Positions 14,931 through 22,593 of a DNA stretch of 34,611 bases are shown piece by piece; the stretch's first letter is position 1, and each line of letters begins with the position of its first letter. Position numbers and translations under genes: made by a program. Under the pieces are notes generated by a model. It did not search any database. It was not told the DNA's origin and saw only the letters and a list, made by a program, of their open reading frames with translations. Origin of the DNA: Actinoplanes sp. TFC3 (GTDB taxonomy: Bacteria > Actinomycetota > Actinomycetes > Mycobacteriales > Micromonosporaceae). The DNA lies in assembly GCF_001553785.1 (NCBI RefSeq), contig NZ_LOJP01000001.1, forward strand, positions 4,959,484-4,994,094, in the 5' to 3' direction.

Positions 14931-15719
14931 ATGTACAAACGCGTAACCGTCATTGCCGCCCTGCTCATCGTCATCCTGCCCGCACCGGCGCGCGCCGCGG
15001 CGGCGTCAACCGGGGACTACGTCGCGCTCGGCGACTCGTACTCCTCGGGCGTCGGCGCCCCGGGGCAGACCGGAACCTGTCTGCGCAGCCCCAACGCGTA
15101 CCCCGGGCTGTGGGCCGCAGCCAACGACCCGGCCTCGTACCGCTCGGTCGCCTGCAGCGGCGCCACCACCGACGACCTGCGAGCCTTCCAGCTCTCCGCG
15201 CTCAGCGCGGGCACCGATCTGATCTCCGTGACGATCGGCGGCAACGACGTCGGCTTCGCACCGACCGTGATCACCTGCACCCTGGTCACCGACGGCGGCT
15301 GTGCCGCCAAGGTCAACGAGTCCCTGCACTACCTGCGCGACGAGATGCCGGCCAAGTTCGACGCCACCTTCCAGGCGATCCGCAGCAGAGCGCCGAACGC
15401 CCGGGTCGTGGTGCTGGGCTATCCCGTGCTGTTCGACGAGACGGCGGCATCGTGCGGGTTTGCGGGTATGAGCATCGCCAAGCGCAAATCGCTCAACGAG
15501 GGTGCCCGCCAGTTCAACGCTGCCATCAAGTCGCATGCCCAGGCGGCCGGTTTCCTCTGGTCCGACGTCGCCGATGACTTCGCCGGTCACGGCGTCTGCG
15601 GTTCCAGCCCGTGGCTCAACGGTTTGACCGCGCTGCCACCGACGAATTCCTTCCACCCCAACGCCAGCGGTTACCGGCTGGGCTACCTCCCGGCGTTCTC
15701 CGGCTCGGCCGCCGGCTGA
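14931..15719 (+). CDS. Secreted SGNH/GDSL-family esterase or lipase
   Basis: A 262-residue exported hydrolase. The signal peptide runs to about ARA-AAA (residue 22-24). GDSYSSG holds nucleophile Ser36, GGND holds Asn105, and SFHPN holds catalytic His242, giving SGNH blocks I, III and V. Six Cys (50, 75, 116, 124, 175, 223) can form the three disulfides known in Streptomyces esterase/lipase relatives. ATG 14931 has GGAGG seven bases upstream. It should cleave short- to medium-chain esters outside the cell. It lies 76 bases upstream of the racemase gene on the same strand, and co-transcription is uncertain. Confidence 0.92.
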   Translation: MYKRVTVIAALLIVILPAPARAAAASTGDYVALGDSYSSGVGAPGQTGTCLRSPNAYPGLWAAANDPASYRSVACSGATTDDLRAFQLSALSAGTDLISVTIGGNDVGFAPTVITCTLVTDGGCAAKVNESLHYLRDEMPAKFDATFQAIRSRAPNARVVVLGYPVLFDETAASCGFAGMSIAKRKSLNEGARQFNAAIKSHAQAAGFLWSDVADDFAGHGVCGSSPWLNGLTALPPTNSFHPNASGYRLGYLPAFSGSAAG

Positions 15720-15795
15720 TCCTCCGTTCGCCGCAGCGCACCCGGGCCGGCCCCGGCCCGGCTGCCCCGGCGGGGGACCGGGTTTACTGCACTAC

Positions 15796-16497
15796 GTGCT
15801 CACTATCGGGATGCTCGGCGGCATGAGCTGGGAGTCCAGCGCCTACTACTACCGCGTCGCCAACGAACTTGTCCGAACCCGGCTCGGCGGCCTGCACTCC
15901 GCGCGGGTGGTCCTGCACTCGGTGGACTTCGCCGACATCGAGAAGCTGCAGCACACCGGCCAGTGGGACGAGGCCGGACGGCTGCTCGCCGAGGCCGCGG
16001 TGCAGGTGCGGGCCGGCGGCGCCGATTTGCTGCTGCTGTGCACCAACACCATGCACAAGGTCGCCGATCAGATCCAGGCCGCCATCGACATTCCCCTGCT
16101 GCACCTGGCCGACGCCACCGCAGAGGCGGTCACCCGGGCCGGGGTCACCACCATCGGCCTGCTCGGCACCGCCTTCACCATGGAACAGGATTTCTACCGC
16201 GACCGGCTGACCAGCCACGGCCTCGAGGTGCTCGTTCCCGACGCCGACGACCGGGCGGAGGTGCACCGCATCATCTACGACGAGCTCTGCCTCGGCGACA
16301 TCCGCGAGGACTCCCGCCGCACCTATCGGTCGGTGATCGACCGGCTCGTGCAGCGCGGCGCGCAGGGCGTCATCCTCGGGTGCACCGAGATCGAGCTGCT
16401 CATCGCCCAGGCCGACAGCCCGGTCCCGGTGTTCGCGACGTCACGCCTGCACGTGGAGGCGGCCGTGGAACACGCTCTGCAAGCCCCGGGCAGCTGA
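15796..16497 (+). CDS. Aspartate/glutamate racemase family protein
   Basis: A 233-residue two-Cys cofactor-independent racemase. Cys82 in LLCTNTMH and Cys196 in ILGCTEIELL are the paired acid/base cysteines. The N-terminus TIGMLGGMSWESS is the substrate-phosphate-like loop typical of aspartate racemases rather than MurI. The length fits the family. The start is GTG 15796. It probably supplies or degrades D-aspartate or a related amino acid in the cytosol. It converges with the response-regulator gene, 9 bases away. Confidence 0.92.
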   Translation: MLTIGMLGGMSWESSAYYYRVANELVRTRLGGLHSARVVLHSVDFADIEKLQHTGQWDEAGRLLAEAAVQVRAGGADLLLLCTNTMHKVADQIQAAIDIPLLHLADATAEAVTRAGVTTIGLLGTAFTMEQDFYRDRLTSHGLEVLVPDADDRAEVHRIIYDELCLGDIREDSRRTYRSVIDRLVQRGAQGVILGCTEIELLIAQADSPVPVFATSRLHVEAAVEHALQAPGS

Positions 16498-16506
16498 GGG
16501 GCCGGG

Positions 16507-17166
16507 TCACTGGCTCAACCAGCGGTAGCGATGCTCGGGGCGGCCGGTTGCCCCGTAGCGCAGCCGCATCTCCGCGGCCCCGTCGCGAGCCAGCGCGGCG
16601 AGGTAGCGCTGCGCGGTCGCCCGCGAGATGCCCAGCTCGTCGGCCACCTCAGCCGCCGTGCGCGGGCCGGGTGACTGCCGCAGGGCGTCGCTGACCAGGC
16701 GTACGGTGACCGCCGACTGGCCCTTCGGCGCGGCCGGGCGATCGCCTTCGTGCAGCAGCCGCCAGCACCGGTCGATCTCGTCCTGGCTCAGCGTCCGGTC
16801 GCCGGACAGCACGGCACGGTAATGCCGGTACGCCACCAGCCGTTCGCCAAGCTGCTCGGCGGTGAACGGCTTGACGAGAAAGTTCAAGGCCCCTCGCGCG
16901 TACGCCGTCCGCACGGTCGCCGCATCACACGCGGCGGTCAACATGATCGCGTCGGCACCCAGGCCGGACAGCAGGTCGAGTCCCGATTCGTCGGGCAGGA
17001 ACGTGTCGAGCAGCACCAGGTCGACAGCGGTCGTGGCGAGCATGGAGCGGGCCTGCGCGGCCGTGCGAGCCGTCCCGGCCACCTCGAAGCCGTCGATCCG
17101 GCGGGTGAACCCGACGTGCACGTCCGCGACCCGGAAATCATCCTCGACCACCAGCACCCGGATCAT
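16507..17166 (-). CDS. CitB/DcuR-type response regulator
   Basis: A 219-residue DNA-binding response regulator. The receiver domain has acidic pocket VVEDD (7-10), phospho-acceptor Asp54 in LLDTFLPDESG, Thr77 and Lys99 in FLVKPF. The C-terminus (about 165-200) has a helix-turn-helix, TAAEVADELGISRATAQRYL, characteristic of the CitB/DcuR/MalR group. The start overlaps the sensor kinase stop as ATGA, so the pair is one operon. It probably controls the ABC importer genes divergent from the kinase. Confidence 0.92.
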   Translation of the reverse strand: MIRVLVVEDDFRVADVHVGFTRRIDGFEVAGTARTAAQARSMLATTAVDLVLLDTFLPDESGLDLLSGLGADAIMLTAACDAATVRTAYARGALNFLVKPFTAEQLGERLVAYRHYRAVLSGDRTLSQDEIDRCWRLLHEGDRPAAPKGQSAVTVRLVSDALRQSPGPRTAAEVADELGISRATAQRYLAALARDGAAEMRLRYGATGRPEHRYRWLSQ

Positions 17167-18734
17167 GCCAGGGCTCCCGGCAGTTTCGCTTCCAGGACCG
17201 CGCCGTGCCCGTCCCCCGACGCCCGGGCCAGCCGCACATCCCCGCCGAGCCGACGGGCTGCCTGCCGGGCCAGCGCCAGCCCAAGCCCGCGCCCATCCCC
17301 GTCGCGGGTCGACACCCCGGCCGTGAAGATCCTCTCTCCCAGCGTTTCCGGTACGCCGGCCCCGGAATCAACCACGGAGATGTGCAGGACATCGCCGTCC
17401 TCCAGCAGCGCCAGGTCCACCCGGGCCGGACGACGCGCTCCAAGCCGGGCCGCCTCCAGCGCGTTGTCCACCAGGATCCCGAGCACCGTTGTCACCTCCA
17501 CCGGTGCGGTCACCCGCGCGCCAACCCAGCTCGTGTCGGCCAGCGTCAGCCGGACATCCTTCTCCGCCGCCTCGGCCGTTTTCGCGGCCACGAACGCCTG
17601 CAGGTAGGGGTCGTCAACTGCCGCATCGGCCAGGGGCACCGGGTCGGAAACCGCGTGCAGGAATTCCAGTGCCTCGCTGCGGTGCCCGTTCTGCAGCAGG
17701 CCGGACAGCACGTGCAGGCGGTTGGCGAACTCGTGGCGCTGGGCGCGCAGGGCGGTGCTCAGGGTTCGTACGGAGTCCAGTTCCCGGGTGATGTTTTCCA
17801 GGTCGGTGCGGTCACGCAAGGTGAGCACGCCACCGAGGTCGCGCCCGTCGCGGCGTACGTCGCGGTAGGTGGCGACCAGGACTCGATCGCCCGCCACGGT
17901 GATGAGGTTGTCGGCCGGGTTCTCGCCGGCCATCGCGGTCAGTAACGCTGGCGGCAGGTTCAGCTTCGCCACGGGATCGCCGGTTTCCGGTTGTACGGCG
18001 AGCAACCGGGCGGCTTCGTCGTTGCAGACCGACACCCGTCCCACCGCGTCGACGGCCAGCACGCCCTCGGAAATGCCGTGCAGCACGGCTTCGCGCTCGC
18101 GGACCAGGTCGGCGAGTTCGTGGGGTTCCAGGCCGAGGGTCAGCCGTTTGAGCCGGCGGGTGAGCAACGCCGAGCCGCCCAGGCCCAGGGCGAGAGCACC
18201 ACCGGCCAGCAGCGCGGCGATCGCGAGTTGGCTGAGGACGTACCCGCGAATCTTGCCGGCCTCGAAACCGACGCTGACCTCACCGACGATGCGGCCTTGC
18301 CCATCGCGCAGCGGGGTTTTGCCGCGCGCCGAGAGCCCCAGCGTGCCGCGTTCGACGTTCATGGTGTCGTGGCCGTTGAGCACCTCGGACGGATCGGTGC
18401 TGACCGGCTCGTAGAGCCGTTGCGGGTTGGGGTGGGCCAGGCGGATCCCGCGGCGGTTGGTGATCACAACGAACAGGGCGCCGCTGGCCGCACGGGCAGC
18501 CTCGGCGCGGGCCGGCAACGCATGCCCGGGATCGTCCACGGCGGCGGCTCCGGCGATGGCCGGGTCGGCCGCGACGGTGTGGGCGACGGCCAGCGCGCGG
18601 GTGGCGTACTGGTCGGTGAGCTCACCGTCGAACCAGCGGGCGACCAGGGCGAACCCGACCCCCACGACGAGCAGCAGCACGCCGGCCGGCAACGCCAGGG
18701 CCTGCTTGGCGAAGGAGAAACGCCGGCGCACCAT
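17163..18734 (-). CDS. CitA/DcuS-type membrane sensor histidine kinase
   Basis: A 523-residue sensor kinase. Membrane helices lie at about 14-33 and 168-190. The outer domain between them is the CitA/DcuS PAS type, with VVITNRRGIRLAHPNP (89-104) and a VSTDPSEVL stretch. A cytoplasmic PAS spans about 212-310. His334 in AQRHEFANRLH is the phosphorylation site. Asn424 in ILVDNALEAA and the GRGLGLALAR block form the ATP site. Known relatives sense C4-dicarboxylates, citrate or malate. No citrate or C4 carrier is nearby. Instead a NitT/TauT-type ABC importer is divergent from it. Confidence 0.92.
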   Translation of the reverse strand: MVRRRFSFAKQALALPAGVLLLVVGVGFALVARWFDGELTDQYATRALAVAHTVAADPAIAGAAAVDDPGHALPARAEAARAASGALFVVITNRRGIRLAHPNPQRLYEPVSTDPSEVLNGHDTMNVERGTLGLSARGKTPLRDGQGRIVGEVSVGFEAGKIRGYVLSQLAIAALLAGGALALGLGGSALLTRRLKRLTLGLEPHELADLVREREAVLHGISEGVLAVDAVGRVSVCNDEAARLLAVQPETGDPVAKLNLPPALLTAMAGENPADNLITVAGDRVLVATYRDVRRDGRDLGGVLTLRDRTDLENITRELDSVRTLSTALRAQRHEFANRLHVLSGLLQNGHRSEALEFLHAVSDPVPLADAAVDDPYLQAFVAAKTAEAAEKDVRLTLADTSWVGARVTAPVEVTTVLGILVDNALEAARLGARRPARVDLALLEDGDVLHISVVDSGAGVPETLGERIFTAGVSTRDGDGRGLGLALARQAARRLGGDVRLARASGDGHGAVLEAKLPGALA

Positions 18735-18751
18735 GGCTCGACGCTACCGCC

Positions 18752-18811
18752 GCAACCGCGCGAGCAAAACGCGCAATACGCGGGCAACGCGGCTTGCTGG
18801 CACAACGCGGC
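18752..18811. promoter_or_regulatory. Repeated CAA-CGCG motifs in divergent promoter region
   Basis: Motifs of the type GCAA(N0-2)CGCG start at about 18752, 18764, 18773, 18784 and 18802. The last two are exact 9-base copies (CAACGCGGC at 18785 and 18803), 18 bp apart. The cluster lies between the kinase start (18734) and importer start (18889), where the response regulator would be expected to bind. The motif is low in complexity, so chance in GC-rich DNA is possible. Confidence 0.4.
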
Positions 18812-18888
18812 GAAGGGTTCGCAGGCCCAGCGCAAAACCCTAGCGTCGGCGCGGAGGAAACATCCATGCAACACGATGGGAGCGCCGC

Positions 18889-19689
18889 ATGAGCGTGATC
18901 GCTTTGCGCAACGCCACCAAACGGTTCCCCGGCACCGGCGGTGCGCCGCACACCGCCGTGCGCGACCTTACCTTCACCGTCGACGCCGGGGAGTTCGTGG
19001 CCGTCGTCGGACCCACCGGCTGCGGCAAGTCCACCACGTTGTCGCTGGTCTCCGGGCTGGAACCGCCGTCCAGCGGCGAGGTGGACGTCAACGGCGAGCC
19101 GGTGCGCGGTATTCCGGACGGCGTGGGCTACATGTTCCAGGCCGACGCGGTGCTGCCGTGGCGCTCGGTCGTCGACAACGTTGCCGCCGGACCGCGCTAC
19201 CGGGGCCTGAAGCGCCAGCAGGCCCGCGAGAAGGCGATGGTGTGGGTCGAGCGAGTGGGACTCGCGGCGTTCGCCAAGTACTACCCGCACCAGCTTTCCG
19301 GCGGCATGCGCAAGCGGGTCGCGCTGGCCCAGACCCTGGTCAACGAGCCGCGGATCATGCTGATGGACGAGCCGTTCAGCGCGCTGGACGTGCAGACCCG
19401 CGCGCTGATGCAGGACGAGCTGCTGCGGCTGTGGCAGGGCACCGGCGCCGCCGTCATCTTCGTGACCCACGACCTCGAGGAGGCCATCGCGCTGGCCGAC
19501 CGGGTGGTGGTGATGACCTCCAGCCCGGCCACGGTCAAAGCGATCTTCGACGTGCCACTGCCCCGGCCGCGCGATGTGGAGGAGATCCGGCTGACGCCGG
19601 CGTTCGTGGAGACGTACCGGGAGATCTGGCAGAGCCTGCGCGAGGAAGTGGCTCGCGCCCGATCGGAGGCGATGAGCCGTGCAAGCTGA
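18889..19689 (+). CDS. ABC importer ATPase (NitT/TauT family)
   Basis: A 266-residue ATP-binding subunit. Walker A GPTGCGKST (about 42-50), the Q-loop at YMFQ, signature LSGGM, Walker B IMLMDEP and the H-loop His in FVTHD are all intact. ALPWRS-like text (DAVLPWRSVVDN) after the Q-loop is characteristic of the SsuB/TauB/ThiZ branch. ATG 18889 has GGGAG six bases upstream. The gene overlaps the permease gene by 11 bases. It powers uptake of the substrate chosen by the downstream lipoprotein. Confidence 0.93.
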   Translation: MSVIALRNATKRFPGTGGAPHTAVRDLTFTVDAGEFVAVVGPTGCGKSTTLSLVSGLEPPSSGEVDVNGEPVRGIPDGVGYMFQADAVLPWRSVVDNVAAGPRYRGLKRQQAREKAMVWVERVGLAAFAKYYPHQLSGGMRKRVALAQTLVNEPRIMLMDEPFSALDVQTRALMQDELLRLWQGTGAAVIFVTHDLEEAIALADRVVVMTSSPATVKAIFDVPLPRPRDVEEIRLTPAFVETYREIWQSLREEVARARSEAMSRAS

Positions 19690-20527
19690 GACCTTGGCGC
19701 CTCCGGCGGAGAACATCGTTTCCCGTACGAACCGGCGCACCCCGTGGAAACTGTGGACCGTGCGCCTGGCCGTGGTGCTGGTGTGGCTGGGTAGCTGGGA
19801 ACTGACCGCGACGCACTGGATCGATCCGTTCTTCTACTCCAAGCCCTCGCTGATCTGGGACCGGCTGGTGGACTGGTTCACTGCGGGCACCGCGTTCGGA
19901 TCGGTGTGGACGCAGATCGTCACCACATTGCAGGAGGCGGTGTTCGGGTTCATCATCGGTGCGATCGCCGGTGTGGTGCTGGGCATCCTGCTGGGCCGGG
20001 CGCGTTTCGCGGCGGACGTGGCAGCGCCGTTCATCAAGGCGGCGAACGCGGTCCCGCGCATCGTGCTGGCCTCACTGTTCGTCATCTGGTTCGGGCTCGG
20101 GCTCACCTCGAAGGTGGCCACTGCGGTCGTACTCGTCTTCTTCGCGGTCTTCTTCAATGCCTTCCAAGGCGCCCGCGAGGTCGATCGGAACCTGGTGAAC
20201 AACGCCCGGATCCTCGGCGCCTCGCGGACCCAGGTGCTGACCTCCATCGTGGTGCCCAGCGCGACGTCGTGGATTTTCGCGTCCCTGCACGCCGCGTTCG
20301 GCTTTGCGTTGATCGGTGCGGTCGTCGGTGAGTACGCCGGCGCGGACAAGGGCCTCGGGCTGCTGATCGCCAACGCCCAGGGCACGTTCGACGCAGCCGG
20401 CATCTACGCCGGAATGATCATCACCACGGTGCTGGCGTTACTCGCCGAGTATCTGCTGACGCTGTTGGAGAACCGCTTGTTGCGCTGGCGCCCGCCGGCC
20501 CTGCACGAAGGAGCCGAGAATGCGTAA
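19679..20527 (+). CDS. ABC importer permease (SsuC/TauC/ThiX type)
   Basis: A 282-residue membrane subunit with about six helices (near 27-42, 85-105, 120-140, 148-165, 205-230, 245-265). The EAA loop is NNARILGASRTQVLTSIVVPSA, cited by its key words ILGASR and IVVPSA, which docks the ATPase. The GTG start at 19679 lies inside the ATPase gene, and its stop overlaps the lipoprotein start by 8 bases, so all three are coupled. Leu254 is encoded by TTA (20438-20440), the codon that in streptomycetes makes translation depend on bldA tRNA. Confidence 0.92.
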   Translation: MQAETLAPPAENIVSRTNRRTPWKLWTVRLAVVLVWLGSWELTATHWIDPFFYSKPSLIWDRLVDWFTAGTAFGSVWTQIVTTLQEAVFGFIIGAIAGVVLGILLGRARFAADVAAPFIKAANAVPRIVLASLFVIWFGLGLTSKVATAVVLVFFAVFFNAFQGAREVDRNLVNNARILGASRTQVLTSIVVPSATSWIFASLHAAFGFALIGAVVGEYAGADKGLGLLIANAQGTFDAAGIYAGMIITTVLALLAEYLLTLLENRLLRWRPPALHEGAENA

Positions 20528-21548
20528 GGTCCTGGCCCTGCTCTGCTGCACCGCGCTGGCCCTGACCGGCTGCCGCGGCACCAGCCCCGACGAGGCCAAG
20601 TCGGGCGGCGGCGACCTCCCTGAAATCAAGATCATGGTCGGCGGCATCGACAAGGTGATCTACCTGCCGGCCAAGCTCACCGAGCAGCTCGGCGGTTTCC
20701 AGGCCGAGGGACTCGACGTCCAGCTGCTGACCGAGCCGTCCGGGGCCACCGCCGAGAACGTGCTGATCGCCGGGGATGTGCAGGGCGTGGTCGGCTTCTA
20801 CGACCACACCATCGACCTGCAGACCAAGGGCAAGTGCATCCAGAGCGTCGTACAGTTCTCCGACGTGCCCGGCGAGGTCGAGATCGTCAAGACCGGGTCG
20901 TCCATCGCCAGCCCGGCGGACTTCAAGGGCAAGAAGCTCGGCGTCACCAGCCCCGGCTCGTCAACGGACTTCCTCACCCAGTACCTGGCCACGAAATCGG
21001 GGCTGCAGAGCGGTGACTACACCACGGTGAAAGCGGGCGCGGGTCAGACTTTCATCGCCGCGATCGACAACGGCGGTATTGACGCGGGCATGACCACCGA
21101 CCCGACCGCGGCTCAACTGGTGAGTTCGGGCAAGGGCAAAGTACTGCTGGATATGCGTACGGAGCAGGGCACACAAGCAGCGCTCGGTGGCCTCTACCCG
21201 GCCAGCTCGCTGTACATGGATTGCGGCTGGGTCGAGGAACACAAGGCGGCGGTGCAGAAGCTGGCCAACGCCCTGGTGAAGACGCTGCGCTGGATCGACA
21301 GCCACACCCCCGAGGAGATCGCCGCGAAGATGCCCCCCGAGTACGCCGCCGGCAACGCCCAGCTGTACGTCAAGGCGGTGCACGACAGCATCGGCATGTT
21401 CAACGGCGACGGGCTCATGAAAGAAGAAGGAGCCAGGAACGTGCTGGAAGTGCTCAGCCTGTTCTCGCCCAACGTCAAGGGCAAGAAGGATCAGGTGGAC
21501 CTGAGCAAGACCTACACAACGGAATACGTGTCCAAGGCGGCCTCATAG
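20520..21548 (+). CDS. ABC importer substrate-binding lipoprotein (NMT1/THI5-like)
   Basis: A 342-residue lipoprotein with lipobox LALTGC (lipidated Cys18). The periplasmic-type fold has the NMT1/SsuA features IDKVIYLPAKLTEQLGGFQAEGLDV (key words YLPAKL and GGFQAEGLDV), VLIAGDVQGVVGFYDH, and LGVTSPGSSTDFLTQYL. Relatives bind aliphatic sulfonates, nitrate, pyrimidine precursors of thiamine or similar small ligands. No riboswitch (such as a TPP element) precedes the operon, so thiamine uptake is not supported. The ligand cannot be assigned. ATG 20520 is preceded by GAAGGAG. Confidence 0.9.
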   Translation: MRKVLALLCCTALALTGCRGTSPDEAKSGGGDLPEIKIMVGGIDKVIYLPAKLTEQLGGFQAEGLDVQLLTEPSGATAENVLIAGDVQGVVGFYDHTIDLQTKGKCIQSVVQFSDVPGEVEIVKTGSSIASPADFKGKKLGVTSPGSSTDFLTQYLATKSGLQSGDYTTVKAGAGQTFIAAIDNGGIDAGMTTDPTAAQLVSSGKGKVLLDMRTEQGTQAALGGLYPASSLYMDCGWVEEHKAAVQKLANALVKTLRWIDSHTPEEIAAKMPPEYAAGNAQLYVKAVHDSIGMFNGDGLMKEEGARNVLEVLSLFSPNVKGKKDQVDLSKTYTTEYVSKAAS

Positions 21549-21604
21549 AAAGTGTCATACCCTCCCGCTAGTTTGACCGCATCCACACGGGGAGGGGATC
21601 GACA

Positions 21605-22471
21605 GTGATTGCCGGAAGAGGTTTGACGGCGGTGGTTGCCGTCGCTGCGATGGTGGGTTTCGCGTCGCCCGCAGCCGCCGGCGAACCGGGCCGGGAGACC
21701 ACGCCGCCACCACCGGTTTCGGTGCCGGCTGTGCCGCCCGGTCCAGCTATGCCGCCCGGCTCAGCGACGCCACCGCCGCCGGGCGGGCCGGTTGCGCAGC
21801 CCGGCGATCCCGCGTGCGGGACACCGGGTCTTCCCGGCACCGGCTCCGCCCCGGACCTGCCGGGACCGGGCGGTGCCGGTGATGGCCCCGGTTCGGTTGG
21901 CGTGCCGGACATCCCATCGCCGATTCCGGACGGGACACCCGCTCCGCCGGCGGCGCCCGGCCTGACGCCGGGCATCGGCGCGTACGTGGGCGGCCTCGGT
22001 CTGCCGAGCCAGCTGATCCTGTCGCTGCTGCGCAACGCCGACGTGACCGCGTTCGGCTACCGCCTCGGTGACGCCGACGAGGTCGTGGTCCCGGCGGTCG
22101 ACGGCATCGCCACCGCCGACATCGTGTTCACGGCCAAGAACGTCACCGTCACGGTTCGCGCGTACGCCGGTGACACGGTGCTCGGGACGGCATCCTCGGA
22201 CTACGTCATCTCCGACGCACCCCTGATCGGCTCGGCGCAAAGGTCGTGGAGCACGGGGTGCGCGGGCTCGTTCTGGCTGGCGCCGCAGACCGCCGGCGTG
22301 GCGTCGTACCAGATCGTCATCGGCGACGAACCCGTGCGTGAACTCTCCGGTGACGCGACCAGCGTGCCCTGGACCCCGACGGCGGCCGGTGACTACACGG
22401 TGGTGGCCCGCTCGGTAACCACCGACGGAACGGTCTCCGACGACGCCTACGTGCACGTCACGGTCAGCTGA
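21605..22471 (+). CDS. Secreted Pro/Gly-rich protein, unknown function
   Basis: A 288-residue exported protein. The signal peptide ends near ASPAAA-GEP (about residue 25). Residues about 30-120 are a Pro/Gly-rich, probably disordered stalk. Residues 125-288 are predicted beta-sandwich, with a fibronectin-III/Ig-like pattern ending in AAGDYTVVARSV and DDAYVHVTVS. The start is GTG 21605 with GGGGAGGGG seven bases upstream. The Shine-Dalgarno region can pair with CCCTCCC at 21560-21566, which might mask it. No catalytic motif is evident. Confidence 0.72.
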   Translation: MIAGRGLTAVVAVAAMVGFASPAAAGEPGRETTPPPPVSVPAVPPGPAMPPGSATPPPPGGPVAQPGDPACGTPGLPGTGSAPDLPGPGGAGDGPGSVGVPDIPSPIPDGTPAPPAAPGLTPGIGAYVGGLGLPSQLILSLLRNADVTAFGYRLGDADEVVVPAVDGIATADIVFTAKNVTVTVRAYAGDTVLGTASSDYVISDAPLIGSAQRSWSTGCAGSFWLAPQTAGVASYQIVIGDEPVRELSGDATSVPWTPTAAGDYTVVARSVTTDGTVSDDAYVHVTVS

Positions 22472-22479
22472 GACAGTGG

Positions 22480-22509
22480 ATCCGGCCCGGAGAGTGGGCC
22501 GGGCCGGAT
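22480..22509 (+). terminator. Intrinsic terminator after Pro-rich exoprotein
   Basis: ATCCGGCCCGG (22480-22490) and CCGGGCCGGAT (22499-22509) pair perfectly over 11 bp around an 8-base loop, 9 bases past the stop codon. No T-tract follows. It may also shield the opposing nuclease gene. Confidence 0.75.
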
Positions 22510-22593
22510 TCCGTTCAGTACGGCAGCCGCCGGCCGCGAGGTGACCTCAGATCCCCAGGGTCACTGCTGACGCCTTGACCAGCCGCGATGACG

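Noticed and set aside
18889..21548. Thiamine-precursor importer with TPP riboswitch
   Set aside because: The lipoprotein is THI5-like, but no TPP riboswitch-like structure or thiamine gene is nearby.
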